Assembly: GCA_937871985.1 (NCBI GenBank)
Contig: CALMPB010000046.1
Location: forward strand, 1 to 12,908
Direction of reading: 5' to 3'
Source of the DNA: an uncultured Burkholderiaceae bacterium
GTDB lineage: Bacteria; Pseudomonadota; Gammaproteobacteria; Burkholderiales; Burkholderiaceae
DNA: 12,908 nucleotides
A program made the position numbers and the translations under genes. The first letter of the stretch is position 1, and each line of letters begins with the position of its first letter. Shown here in pieces: positions 1 to 7,407 of this stretch. The notes under the pieces are model-generated. The model was not told where the DNA came from. It saw nothing but the letters and a program-made list of their open reading frames with translations, and searched no databases.

Positions 1-1
1 G

Positions 2-1039
2 CGCATGCTGCACTCTGCCGAGGGCATCAGCCCACTGGCGAATCTGGGGCAGTTGCGCCGCTATCTCACCACTACACCGCTGGGGCAGCGGGCCGGGTAC
101 GAGACGGCCCGGCGCGTTCTCGTCGTGCTTCGGCTGACGGGGTGGATCAGTCTGGTGGGCCAGCAGCGCGATCCTCTGACCGGCCATGTGCTCAGCGAGC
201 TGTATCAGGTTCACGAAAGCGCCCTCAGCTTCCAAAAGGCCTGCACGCTCGATGCCAGCCTGCCCGCGCTTCTGCAAGGATCTATCGGCCACGAAAACAA
301 CCAGGTGGATCGGGTGGCCGTCCACATTCAGGCAACGCTGGCTCAGGCACCTGAAGCCGCTTCCATTGCGGCCCACAATCAATTCCGCGATGACGATGAT
401 TTGCCCCCGACGCCGCCGTCGCAGGCGAGCGAAGCAGCCGACCCACTGCCATTGCCTAGCGATTCCGCTGGCAGCACGCTTGTTCCGCAACAGACCGAAC
501 ACGCCTGCCACATGACGGCTGAGCAGGGCAGTACGTATAAGACGTATATGTATAAAAAAGAACGTACGTACCGCGCGCGCGAAGGCAACGGCGATTCGGC
601 ATCGCAATCGGTGAGCTTGCCGCCTTGCCTGAGCAATGCCCAGGCAGATCAGCAAAAGGACGTGCAGGCCGCCTTGCGGCGGCTGCCGCCGCAGCATCGC
701 CAGGAAGTACTCGACGAGTTGCAGGCACGCAGCCAGAGCGGCACCGTGCGCAATGTCGTGGCCTACTTCTTCGCCTTGGTAAAGCGCGTCTTTGCGGGCG
801 AGTTCCGCTTGTGGGCAGGTCGTAAGGAGACATCTGCCGCCCCACGGCCTGTCGAAAATCGGCCTGCTGGTGTGCCACGCACCGAACACCGCCCAGAACC
901 GACTGCGCCACCGGCATCGCGTGAAACTGCCCTGGCGCACATCGCCAACATCCGCAAGATGCTGAATGCTCCGACGAACGCTGGGGATATCGCGGCACAG
1001 GCAATGCAGGCCAGGGGATGGCAGCCGCATCCTGCGTAG
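2..1039 (+). CDS. STY4528-family island replication protein, 5' end cut off by the window
   Basis: The reading frame is open from the first bases of the window to TAG at 1037-1039. The visible N-terminal part (QLRRYL, then GYETARRVLVVLRLTGWISL and QRDPLTG) matches what I remember of the STY4528 family, a replication-associated protein of ICEs and pathogenicity islands related to SPI-7 and PAGI-2. The family has about 80 further residues before this point, so the ATG at position 5 is probably internal and the true start lies outside the window. The middle (about residues 120-190) is low-complexity, rich in Pro, Ala, Gln and Ser. It is followed by a basic, tyrosine-rich segment (YKTYMYKKERTYRAREG), then a helical part around residues 210-265 (LRRLPPQHRQEVLDELQ). 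The biochemical activity of this family is not established to my knowledge. A strong stem-loop lies just after the stop codon. Confidence 0.8.
   Translation, partial: RMLHSAEGISPLANLGQLRRYLTTTPLGQRAGYETARRVLVVLRLTGWISLVGQQRDPLTGHVLSELYQVHESALSFQKACTLDASLPALLQGSIGHENNQVDRVAVHIQATLAQAPEAASIAAHNQFRDDDDLPPTPPSQASEAADPLPLPSDSAGSTLVPQQTEHACHMTAEQGSTYKTYMYKKERTYRAREGNGDSASQSVSLPPCLSNAQADQQKDVQAALRRLPPQHRQEVLDELQARSQSGTVRNVVAYFFALVKRVFAGEFRLWAGRKETSAAPRPVENRPAGVPRTEHRPEPTAPPASRETALAHIANIRKMLNAPTNAGDIAAQAMQARGWQPHPA
531..582. other. AT-rich, alternating purine-pyrimidine tract inside the replication gene
   Basis: This 52-base stretch differs sharply from the GC-rich gene around it. It has four ACGTA units (533-537, 542-546, 562-566, 566-570), an AT-rich core (TATATGTATAAAAAAG, 545-560) and ends in ten bases of alternating CG (572-581). 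It encodes the basic YKTYMYKKERTYRAR segment. Repeats with an AT-rich core next to alternating purine-pyrimidine DNA inside a replication gene could be a site where DNA opens or a protein binds. That is inference from composition; the coding constraint alone may explain it. Confidence 0.3.
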
Positions 1040-1056
1040 CAAATGCTGCCGCGAAA

Positions 1057-1089
1057 CGGGGCGTCACTGCACGCCGCAGTGACGACCCG
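1057..1089 (+). terminator. Strong stem-loop just after the replication gene
   Basis: CGTCACTGC (1062-1070) pairs perfectly with GCAGTGACG (1076-1084) around the loop ACGCC. After one G-A mismatch, CGGG (1057-1060) pairs with CCCG (1086-1089), giving a 13-bp stem. It begins 18 bases past the stop codon. No run of T follows, so it is not a classic intrinsic terminator. It may stabilise the 3' end of the mRNA, support Rho-dependent ending, or be a protein site. Confidence 0.5.
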
Positions 1090-1155
1090 CGCAACACCGC
1101 CAACAATGCGGGCGAAAGCCAGTTCCTATTGCGTGCAGCCTACATGATGATGGCC

Positions 1156-1312
1156 GCCCGACACTGACCGGGCAGTTGCCAAGACCGATGGGCTTCGTAC
1201 ATCGGCACCCCCGACAGCGCAGGTTCCTGCAAGCGCTGGCCCGTCAGGGCGGACCCACCCCAGGTATGCCCAGGCTCCGACCGCATACCGGCCCTACCCA
1301 AGGGCGGAGCCT
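1156..1312 (+). ncRNA. Candidate structured leader part 1, with interlocked (pseudoknot-type) stems
   Basis: GCCCG (1156-1160) pairs with CGGGC (1169-1173), and CCGATG (1185-1190) with CATCGG (1200-1205). Next, GGTATGC (1263-1269) pairs with GCATACC (1283-1289), and AGGCTCCG (1272-1279), which lies in the loop of that stem, pairs perfectly with CGGAGCCT (1305-1312). The last two stems interlock, the arrangement of an H-type pseudoknot or of two alternative folds. The strand is assumed from the downstream gene. I do not recognise a named RNA family, and this rests on pairing seen by eye. Confidence 0.35.
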
Positions 1313-1471
1313 TCTTCGTCTGTTTGATCTCATCCCTACTCCGCCGCCTGGCGCACTGTCCTTTGCGGCAATTGCCTGTGCGCAACGTACAGGGCTGCCG
1401 CTGCATTTCTCATCCCACTCACTTCATAGGAGGACTCGTCCACGTTCGCATCACTTTCGTCTTGTAGTACC

Positions 1472-1604
1472 TCCGTCCGGGCTTCCAGCAAGAAGCAAGA
1501 CGGATGCCTCATTCGAGGCTCTGGTGTCTCCTGAACACCATGCCCTTGCCCTCACGGGATCTCGCCTTGGCGAGCTGGCACCAACACTAACCACTGAATT
1601 TCAG
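1472..1604 (+). ncRNA. Candidate structured leader part 2: row of five hairpins before the recombinase gene
   Basis: Five perfect short hairpins follow each other closely. TCCGTC (1472-1477)/GACGGA (1499-1504) encloses GCTTC (1481-1485)/GAAGC (1492-1496), making 11 base pairs with a small internal loop. Then come GCCTC (1506-1510)/GAGGC (1515-1519), TGGTGT (1522-1527)/ACACCA (1535-1540), CTCGC (1561-1565)/GCGAG (1570-1574) and CTGA (1594-1597)/TCAG (1601-1604). The first three are separated by only one or two bases. The row ends 26 bases before the ribosome binding site of the gene at 1642. It could be a regulatory RNA leader or a single-strand DNA structure acted on by the recombinase. GC-rich DNA forms some 5-bp hairpins by chance, but the density is notable. 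Confidence 0.4.
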
Positions 1605-1629
1605 GACAACGCAGTACGGCGCTTTGCTT

Positions 1630-1634
1630 GGAGG
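1630..1634 (+). promoter_or_regulatory. Ribosome binding site that fixes the recombinase start
   Basis: GGAGG lies 7 bases before the ATG at 1642. An in-frame TTG at 1624 lies upstream of this site and would put it inside the gene, so ATG 1642 is the better start. Confidence 0.75.
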
Positions 1635-1641
1635 CCGGACG

Positions 1642-2505
1642 ATGGACGACTTGACCTACACCCTGCGGCAGCTTTGCCAGCGCAACCGTGACGGCAGCCA
1701 CAACACACAGGCCGACCGGATGCGTTCGCTGTCGCTGGCCGCGCGGCAACTGCGCGAGGCCGGTTTCCGGCAGATGAAGGCATCGTCGCTCAAAGGCAAA
1801 CACGTCCAGGCGCTGCTGGATCGCTGGCAAGGCGAAGGCTTGTCGTCCGGCACTATCAAGAATCGGCTCTCTCACCTGCGCTGGTGGGCCGAGAAGGTCG
1901 GCAAGGCCGGCATCCTCCCCTCGGACAACACACAGCTTGGTGTGCCCGAGCGTCGCTATGCGACCAATATCAGCAAGGCTCGCGAACTGGATGACAGGCT
2001 GGCCAGGATCACCGATTCCCACGTCCGTGTAAGCCTACGCTTGCAGGCCGTCTTCGGTCTGCGGCGAGAAGAATCCATCAAATTCCAGCCCCGTCACGCT
2101 GACGGTGGCGACCACATCGCCATCAAGGGTTCATGGGCCAAGGGCGGACGCGACCGGACAGTGCCGATTACTACGCCGGAGCAGCGTGCGGTACTGGACG
2201 AAGCTCATCGGCTGGCAGGATCGGGCTCGCTGATCCCGGCGCACAAGACCTACATCCAGCAGCGGCATGTTTACGACGGCCAGTGCAAGGCGGCGGGGTT
2301 GAGCAACATGCACGGACTGCGGCATCGGTATGCGCAGATGCGGTATGAGATGCTGATGGGGTGGAAGGCGCCTGTGGCCGGGGGAATTCATTATTCGGCC
2401 ATGTCTGCTGAACAACGCCTACAGGACCACCAGGTCCGACTACATATCAGTCTTGAACTAGGACATGGGCGAGTCGGTGTAGTCTCGATTTATCTTGGCC
2501 GGTAG
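1642..2505 (+). CDS. Tyrosine recombinase-like integrase of the ICE core, apparently intact
   Basis: A 287-residue protein with the two-part layout of tyrosine recombinases. The N-terminal helical core-binding region spans about residues 1-100 (LSSGTIKNRLSHLRWWAEKVG is typical of the SAM-like fold), and the catalytic domain about 110-287. The catalytic set is visible: R141 (FGLRREES), a lysine around K162 (IKGSW), H224 and R227 (HGLRH), H275 (LELGH) and the nucleophile Y284 (VSIYLGR) near the C-terminus. It matches the integrase-domain proteins found in PAGI-2/ICEclc-type elements rather than the P4-type integrase that moves the whole element. Its substrate is unknown to me. It may resolve or rearrange element DNA, or act at the structured leader upstream. 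GGAGG supports the ATG chosen. The gene ends 6 bases before the stop of the convergent restriction operon, and no terminator separates them. Confidence 0.85.
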   Translation: MDDLTYTLRQLCQRNRDGSHNTQADRMRSLSLAARQLREAGFRQMKASSLKGKHVQALLDRWQGEGLSSGTIKNRLSHLRWWAEKVGKAGILPSDNTQLGVPERRYATNISKARELDDRLARITDSHVRVSLRLQAVFGLRREESIKFQPRHADGGDHIAIKGSWAKGGRDRTVPITTPEQRAVLDEAHRLAGSGSLIPAHKTYIQQRHVYDGQCKAAGLSNMHGLRHRYAQMRYEMLMGWKAPVAGGIHYSAMSAEQRLQDHQVRLHISLELGHGRVGVVSIYLGR

Positions 2506-2511
2506 CAATAT

Positions 2512-3222
2512 TCAAACAGTCTGCCCGAGCGGTAGCGCATTCAGTTCCGCACGAGCATCCCGCCAGGCAGGATAGTGTTGGGTCAGCAACGATATGAACC
2601 GCTCGCTGTGCGTCGGCTCGATCAGATGGATCATTTCATGCACTATCACATATTCAAGCAAGTCACGAGGCTTCTTGGCCAGTTCCGTGTTGAGCCGAAT
2701 GTGGGCCTGGCGATGATTGCAACTACCCCATTTGGTTTTCATCCGTTGCAGGAAGTAGCCATTGACCTTAACGCCGATACGTGGTTCCCAGTATTCGATC
2801 AGGGGGGAAATGGCCTGGTGTAGCAAACCGCGTTGCCAGCGTTGATAGATGGCTTCGCGCTTGGCTGCATTGGTGCCGGGACGCACATGCAGGGTGATGC
2901 GACGGTGGTCCATCTTCACCGTAGGTGGGGCATCGCGCTCCAGCACCGTGAGCAAATAACGGCGTCCCCAGACGTAATGGCTTTCTCTGGTGACGAACTG
3001 ACGAGGAGTTTCGCGCGACTGTGCCTGCAATTGCGCCTGTTGCTGGCGAATCCAACGCAGCTTGGAAACAGCATAGGCTCGAGCAACTTCCAGCCGCGTG
3101 CCTATCGGGGCCACCAGCGTCACCGCACCTTCGGGAGGATGCACGGAAAGATGGACATTCTTCACTGTCTTGAACGTGATGGCGATGTCCAGTTCCCCCA
3201 GACGTATGTGCGTCTGCACCAT
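2512..3222 (-). CDS. DUF45/YgjP-like zinc metallopeptidase, last gene of the restriction operon
   Basis: A 236-residue protein of the DUF45 (YgjP-like, M48/SprT-related) family. The signature KTKWGSC lies at residues 162-168. The zinc site is H195-E196-x-x-H199 (VIVHEMIHL), with the likely third ligand H205 in PTHSERF. The expected role is a cytoplasmic zinc protease; no signal peptide or membrane segment is seen. The start ATG at 3222 shares one base with the TGA of hsdR (TGATG), a classic coupling of translation. A longer in-frame start at 3342 would lie inside hsdR and adds 40 residues unlike the family. Genes of this family often lie beside type I restriction genes, but what they cleave there is not known to me. 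Its position as the final gene suggests co-expression with HsdR. Confidence 0.85.
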   Translation of the reverse strand: MVQTHIRLGELDIAITFKTVKNVHLSVHPPEGAVTLVAPIGTRLEVARAYAVSKLRWIRQQQAQLQAQSRETPRQFVTRESHYVWGRRYLLTVLERDAPPTVKMDHRRITLHVRPGTNAAKREAIYQRWQRGLLHQAISPLIEYWEPRIGVKVNGYFLQRMKTKWGSCNHRQAHIRLNTELAKKPRDLLEYVIVHEMIHLIEPTHSERFISLLTQHYPAWRDARAELNALPLGQTV

Positions 3223-6200
3223 CAGTAGCCCGGCTGATTTCTCAGCAAATCGAATAGTCTGAGCGTGGCCTCGCGGTTGCGTCCGGTCAACGGGTGCAGG
3301 AAATTCTGCACGATGCGCTCCTTGGCTTCGTCGCCACGCCATCCTGCCGGGGCTTCGTCACGCATCACACGATCGATCTTCAGCGCCAGCAAGGCCAACG
3401 GGTCTCCGTATTCGGCCTGTGGCTCTTTCACTACACCATCCGTATCGGACAACACATCGCTGGAAATGATGTCAGGCAAATTGCGATAAATCACCAGCGC
3501 ACCTGCATTGCCGCGCAACATGGCAGGTTCATCGATGTCGTGTTGTTTCGCGCGGTGCTTCTTCAGGATGTCTTCCGCCTTGCTCAGGAATGATTCGTAG
3601 GCCTCGGTGCCTTCACGGCTTTGCTGGATCAGGTCATCGAGCAGCTTGGACATCTGTTCATAAAAGCGCGGATCGGTCAGGCGGTCTCGGATGATGGTCT
3701 TGCGGACGTTGTTGATGATGGTTTCCGCAATGGCGTTCTTCGACAGCTTGCCCTTCTCGTTGAGCTTCTTGGCGATGGCATCGTGGATACCGGTCTCGAT
3801 GATCAGCTCGGTCAGCGATAGTTCGGCCAACTCGCCCAACGCCTGCGCTGGCTCGGCCTGGATATAGGTGTTGATGAGGTGGCGCATGTCGGCCTCATAG
3901 GGCTTGATGTCCAGCTCTTCGCCGCTGTAATGCTTGATGGCCGAACGCACCTCGGCATAGAACTCGGTTTCCCGCCGCAAGGTGTCGGCTTCGCTGTCTG
4001 AGTAACCCGCCTCGGTCAGGTTCTGGGCGATGGCCGCGAAGGCACGCAGATAGGCCGCCACCGCCTTGTAGAAGGCAATACGCAGCGCCTCGCTTTCCAG
4101 CAGTGCCTCTGGATCACCTGCATGGCCGCAGAAGTAGTGGATGAACTGCTCCAGCTCACGCGGCTGCGGAACTGGTTCGCACAGGTAATGCAACGCTTCA
4201 CGAGCCTCGTCCAGTTGTTTACGGCCTTCCTCCAGCCAATTTTTCAGATGAACGTTGTTGTCGCCGCCATTACCCGCATCGATATCCAACTCGTCGGAAC
4301 TGTACACCGCAATGGCCTGCTGCACGTCACCGAACAGTTCCTTGTAATCGACGATATGGCCATAGTCCTTGTCATCGCCATCGAGCCGGTTGGTGCGGCA
4401 GATGGCCTGGAACAGGTTGTGGTCGTGCAGTTCGTTGTCCAGGTAGATGTAGGAGCAACTGGGGGCGTCGAAACCGGTAAGCAGCTTGCTGACCACGATC
4501 AGCAGCTTCATGTTGGCAGGCTCTTCGATGAAGCGGCGCTTGGTTTCGTCTTCGTACTGCTTGGTGGTCTGGCCAGTACGCAACACATGCTGCTTGTAGG
4601 TGTCGAACTTGTAGCGTTCGTCGCTACCGGCCGATTCTTTCGAGATGGCAACCGGGTTGGGTTCGTACGAGGTGATGATGCCCACATGAGGGCCGAAATG
4701 CGTGTTCTGAAACAACCGGAAGTAATGGCAGGCATCATAGATCGAAGCCGCCACCAGGATCGCCGTGCCACGATTATTGTCCAGGCGAGGCTTGAGGCTG
4801 AAATCCTCGATGATGTTGGCGACGATGCGATCCTTGCGTTCCTTGGCGCTCATCAGCTCTTCCATCGTCGCCCAACGCTTGCGCAGGATGGATTTCTGGA
4901 AGTTGTTCAGCCCGCGCGTTTTCTTCTCGAACCAGGCATCGATGGCCTTGCGTGAGGTCAGCCGCTGCGGCACATCCCGCGCCTCGTATTTCAGGTCCAG
5001 CACCACCTTGTCGGCTACGGCTTCGTGGAATTTGTAGGTGTGGATGTAGGTGCCGAATACTTCGCGGGTGGTTTGCCGGTCCTTGCGCAGCAGCGGCGTG
5101 CCTGTGAAGCCGATGAAGATAGCGTCGGCCAGCCAGCGCTTCATCTGCTTGTTCATGTTGCCGCCCTGGGTGCGGTGGCACTCGTCCACGAATACATAGA
5201 AGCGCCCATGGATGGGCGGTGGCTCGTCCTTGAGATCGGCCACATCGAATTTGTGGATCAGAGCGCACAACAAGCGCGGTGTGGTAGCGCTGAGTTTTTG
5301 CACGAAGTCTGCCCGTGAGGTAATGCGTGGTGGAGTCGCCCCTTCCCCGATCACCCCGGCATTGCGCATCACGCCTTCGATCTGCTTGTCCAGTTCGTCG
5401 CGGTCGGTCACCACCAGCACCCGTGCCTGCGGATCATGCTCCAGCAGCCACTTGGCCAGCAGCACCATCAGGATGCTCTTGCCGCTGCCCTGGGTGTGCC
5501 AGATCACGCCACCTTCGCGTTTGACAATGCGTTCCTGCGCGGCCTTGATGCCCTGGTACTGGTGTTGCCGGGGCACCTTCTTGAAGCCTGCATCGAAGAT
5601 CACGAAGTTGCGGATCAAATCCAGCAACCGCGCCTTCTCGCACATCTGGGCTAACGGGTGATCCAGCAGCGCGCCCGCTGTTGCCATGGGCGGCGGTTGT
5701 TCATCCTTCCACTGCACGAAGAACTGTTCTGGTGTACCGGTGGTGCCGTAGCGCAAACCTTGCGCGTCGCTGCCTGCCAGCAGCAATTGCACGGTGCTGA
5801 AGAAGCCCTGATTGAAGGTTTCTTCCTGATTGCTGATCAACTGGCGAATGCCGTCACCCACATCCACCGAGCTGCGCTTGAGTTCGATCACCGCCACCGC
5901 CAAGCCATTGATGTACAGAACAATGTCCGGCCGACGGGTGCTCCCACCTCGCAGCGTCACTTCCTCAGCCAGCGCGAAGTGATTGCGCTCGGGCTGTACC
6001 CAGTCGATCAACTGCACCGTCTCATGCGATTGGCCCGCCGCAATCTGCACCTGCACGCCGTAGCGCAATAACTGGTAGGTACGTAGGTTGGCCTGGTAGG
6101 GTGTGATGCCGGTAACATCCACCGCAACTTCCAGCTTCTGCAAGGCTGCACTGATGTGGGCAGGCGAGTACCCGCGAGCAGTCAGATTGGCGCGCAGCAA

Positions 6201-6347
6201 CTCGGTTTCGATGGCGCGGTTGTGGTCGCGCTTGCTCCAGTTGCCCAGGTTTTCGTAGCCCAAGCCGCCATCGGCCAGTGGGGTGGTGAACAGCCGCGCC
6301 ACGCGGTTTTGGCTGTTGCGCTCGGAGCGCGGCATGGGTTGGGTCAT
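3222..6347 (-). CDS. hsdR: Type I restriction enzyme R subunit HsdR (nuclease and translocase)
   Basis: A 1041-residue ATP-dependent motor and endonuclease. The N-terminal HSDR_N nuclease domain (about 35-260) has the PD-(D/E)XK motif: D141 in RRPD, then E155 and K157 in IELK. The superfamily 2 helicase motor follows: Walker A HTQGSGKS (284-291), DECH box (388-391), FTGTP (414-418), motif V LLTGFDAP (622-629) and motif [10 protein letters not shown] (647-654). The C-terminal helical part should bind the HsdM/HsdS methylase. All key residues are present, so it looks active. ATG 6347 is chosen because GAGGAA precedes it by 7 bases and it begins 4 bases after the stop of the upstream nuclease gene. 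An open frame to 6545 adds a Trp/Arg/Cys-rich stretch inside that gene and is rejected. It is the fifth gene of the operon, so restriction is made after modification. Confidence 0.95.
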   Translation of the reverse strand: MTQPMPRSERNSQNRVARLFTTPLADGGLGYENLGNWSKRDHNRAIETELLRANLTARGYSPAHISAALQKLEVAVDVTGITPYQANLRTYQLLRYGVQVQIAAGQSHETVQLIDWVQPERNHFALAEEVTLRGGSTRRPDIVLYINGLAVAVIELKRSSVDVGDGIRQLISNQEETFNQGFFSTVQLLLAGSDAQGLRYGTTGTPEQFFVQWKDEQPPPMATAGALLDHPLAQMCEKARLLDLIRNFVIFDAGFKKVPRQHQYQGIKAAQERIVKREGGVIWHTQGSGKSILMVLLAKWLLEHDPQARVLVVTDRDELDKQIEGVMRNAGVIGEGATPPRITSRADFVQKLSATTPRLLCALIHKFDVADLKDEPPPIHGRFYVFVDECHRTQGGNMNKQMKRWLADAIFIGFTGTPLLRKDRQTTREVFGTYIHTYKFHEAVADKVVLDLKYEARDVPQRLTSRKAIDAWFEKKTRGLNNFQKSILRKRWATMEELMSAKERKDRIVANIIEDFSLKPRLDNNRGTAILVAASIYDACHYFRLFQNTHFGPHVGIITSYEPNPVAISKESAGSDERYKFDTYKQHVLRTGQTTKQYEDETKRRFIEEPANMKLLIVVSKLLTGFDAPSCSYIYLDNELHDHNLFQAICRTNRLDGDDKDYGHIVDYKELFGDVQQAIAVYSSDELDIDAGNGGDNNVHLKNWLEEGRKQLDEAREALHYLCEPVPQPRELEQFIHYFCGHAGDPEALLESEALRIAFYKAVAAYLRAFAAIAQNLTEAGYSDSEADTLRRETEFYAEVRSAIKHYSGEELDIKPYEADMRHLINTYIQAEPAQALGELAELSLTELIIETGIHDAIAKKLNEKGKLSKNAIAETIINNVRKTIIRDRLTDPRFYEQMSKLLDDLIQQSREGTEAYESFLSKAEDILKKHRAKQHDIDEPAMLRGNAGALVIYRNLPDIISSDVLSDTDGVVKEPQAEYGDPLALLALKIDRVMRDEAPAGWRGDEAKERIVQNFLHPLTGRNREATLRLFDLLRNQPGY

Positions 6348-6351
6348 CGCA

Positions 6352-7407
6352 TCATTCCTCGGTGCCATCATCCATAGGCTCGCCCAGCTCCCGCTCGATC
6401 TGTTCGATCGTCGGTAGGCTGGTTTGCAGCTCTTGCGGCAGGGATTCCACCAGCTTGTATTCGGCAATGCCCATCGGCTGCGACTTGTCGCCCAGGGCGT
6501 ACTCGGCCACCACCTTGTTCTTGCTCTTGCACAGCAGCAGACCAATGCTCGGGTTGTCCTGCGCGTGCTTCACCTGCCGATCCACCGCCGTCAGGTAAAA
6601 GCCCAATTGCCCCAGGTGCTCGGGCTTGAACTTGCCCGCCTTCAGTTCGATCACCACGTAGCAGCGCAGCTTGAGGTGGTAGAACAGCAGGTCGATGAAG
6701 AACTCCTCGCCGCCCACGTCCAGCAACACATGCCGCCCGACGAAAGCAAAGCCCGCACCCAGCTCCAGCAGGAAATCGGTGACGTGCTGCACCAGCGCGT
6801 TTTCGATCTCGCGTTCCTGTGCTTCCTCACCCAGGCCGAGGAAACCGAAGCGGTACGGGTCTTTCAGCGACTCGATGGCCAGATCGGACTGCGGTGCAGG
6901 CAGGCGCTGATCGAAATTGGTGACAGCTTTTCCTGTGCGCTCCAGCAGGCGGGTTTCAATGTGGATGTTCAGCACATTGCGCGACCAGCCATGTTCGATG
7001 GCGGCGCGGGCATAAGCCAGGCGCTCCGTTGGCGCTTTCAGGCGATCCAGCAATACCAGGTTGTGCCCCCAGGGCAATTGTGCAGCAGCCTGCTGCACAA
7101 TTTCGGCGTCCGGCCAGGCCTCGGCAAACGCACGCATGTACTTGAGGTTGCGCGGCGAAAAACCTTTCATCTCCGGGAACGCCGTGCGCAGATCATGCGC
7201 CAGTCGCTCGATCACCTTTGCGCCCCAACCCTGCTCGGCCTGCCGCACCAGAATGTCGCGGCCAATTTGCCAGTACAGGCTCACCAGTTCCCGATTGACC
7301 GCCAGCGCCGCACGCTGCTGCGCGGTGTGGATGCGCCCCTTCAGGTCGGCTAGCCAGTCGGCGTAGCCTTGCGGAGCTGGAATTAGTGAGGTGGGCTTGT
7401 CGGTCAT
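6352..7407 (-). CDS. YhcG/DUF1016-family PD-(D/E)XK nuclease inside the restriction operon
   Basis: A 351-residue protein with the two domains of the YhcG family. An N-terminal DUF1016 helical domain covers about residues 15-165 ([33 protein letters not shown]). A C-terminal YhcG nuclease domain covers about 175-320. The PD-(D/E)XK residues are D239 (FFIDLLFY), E254 and K256 ([10 protein letters not shown]), with Q267 in GQLGFY, so it should be catalytically competent. The start ATG overlaps the TGA of hsdS (ATGA), and the stop is 4 bases before hsdR. The family is widespread as stand-alone genes and is often seen next to type I systems, but it is not needed for classical restriction. Roles in defence, toxin action or DNA processing are possible. 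I cannot tell which from the sequence. Confidence 0.85.
   Translation of the reverse strand: MTDKPTSLIPAPQGYADWLADLKGRIHTAQQRAALAVNRELVSLYWQIGRDILVRQAEQGWGAKVIERLAHDLRTAFPEMKGFSPRNLKYMRAFAEAWPDAEIVQQAAAQLPWGHNLVLLDRLKAPTERLAYARAAIEHGWSRNVLNIHIETRLLERTGKAVTNFDQRLPAPQSDLAIESLKDPYRFGFLGLGEEAQEREIENALVQHVTDFLLELGAGFAFVGRHVLLDVGGEEFFIDLLFYHLKLRCYVVIELKAGKFKPEHLGQLGFYLTAVDRQVKHAQDNPSIGLLLCKSKNKVVAEYALGDKSQPMGIAEYKLVESLPQELQTSLPTIEQIERELGEPMDDGTEE

Larger units (their letters stand above)
1090..1641 (+). other. 552-base stretch without a convincing gene, dense in inverted repeats
   Basis: I see no protein-coding gene here. The longest plus-strand frame (1176-1691) is Pro/Arg/His-rich, starts at TTG and runs into the next gene in another frame. 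The region holds two clusters of potential secondary structure, listed separately (1156-1312 and 1472-1604). Between them are the palindrome GGCAATTGCC (1367-1376), flanked by TTGCG (1363-1367) and CGCAA (1381-1385), and a Shine-Dalgarno-like AGGAGG (1428-1433) with no usable start codon after it. The simplest reading is a long, structured 5' leader of the recombinase gene at 1642. I could not find a clear promoter. Confidence 0.5.

Noticed and set aside
456..1106. 216-residue minus-strand open frame
   Set aside because: It is antisense to the STY4528-family gene, Arg/Pro/Ala/Ser-rich, and crosses the stem-loop at 1057-1089.
1176..1691. 171-residue plus-strand open frame in the spacer
   Set aside because: It has a TTG start, a composition rich in Pro, Arg and His, no family likeness, and overlaps the well-supported recombinase start in another frame.
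3223..3342. N-terminal extension of the metallopeptidase by 40 residues
   Set aside because: It is unlike the family and lies inside hsdR. The TGATG joint at 3222 is the better start.
4122..4955. 277-residue plus-strand open frame
   Set aside because: It is antisense to the hsdR motor domain, whose helicase motifs are continuous through it, and resembles no family.
6348..6545. N-terminal extension of HsdR by 66 residues
   Set aside because: The sequence is Trp/Arg/Cys-rich and lies inside the upstream nuclease gene. The ATG at 6347 has a good GAGGAA site.
6424..7353. 309-residue plus-strand open frame
   Set aside because: It is antisense to the YhcG-family gene, which has a clear start, stop and catalytic motifs.
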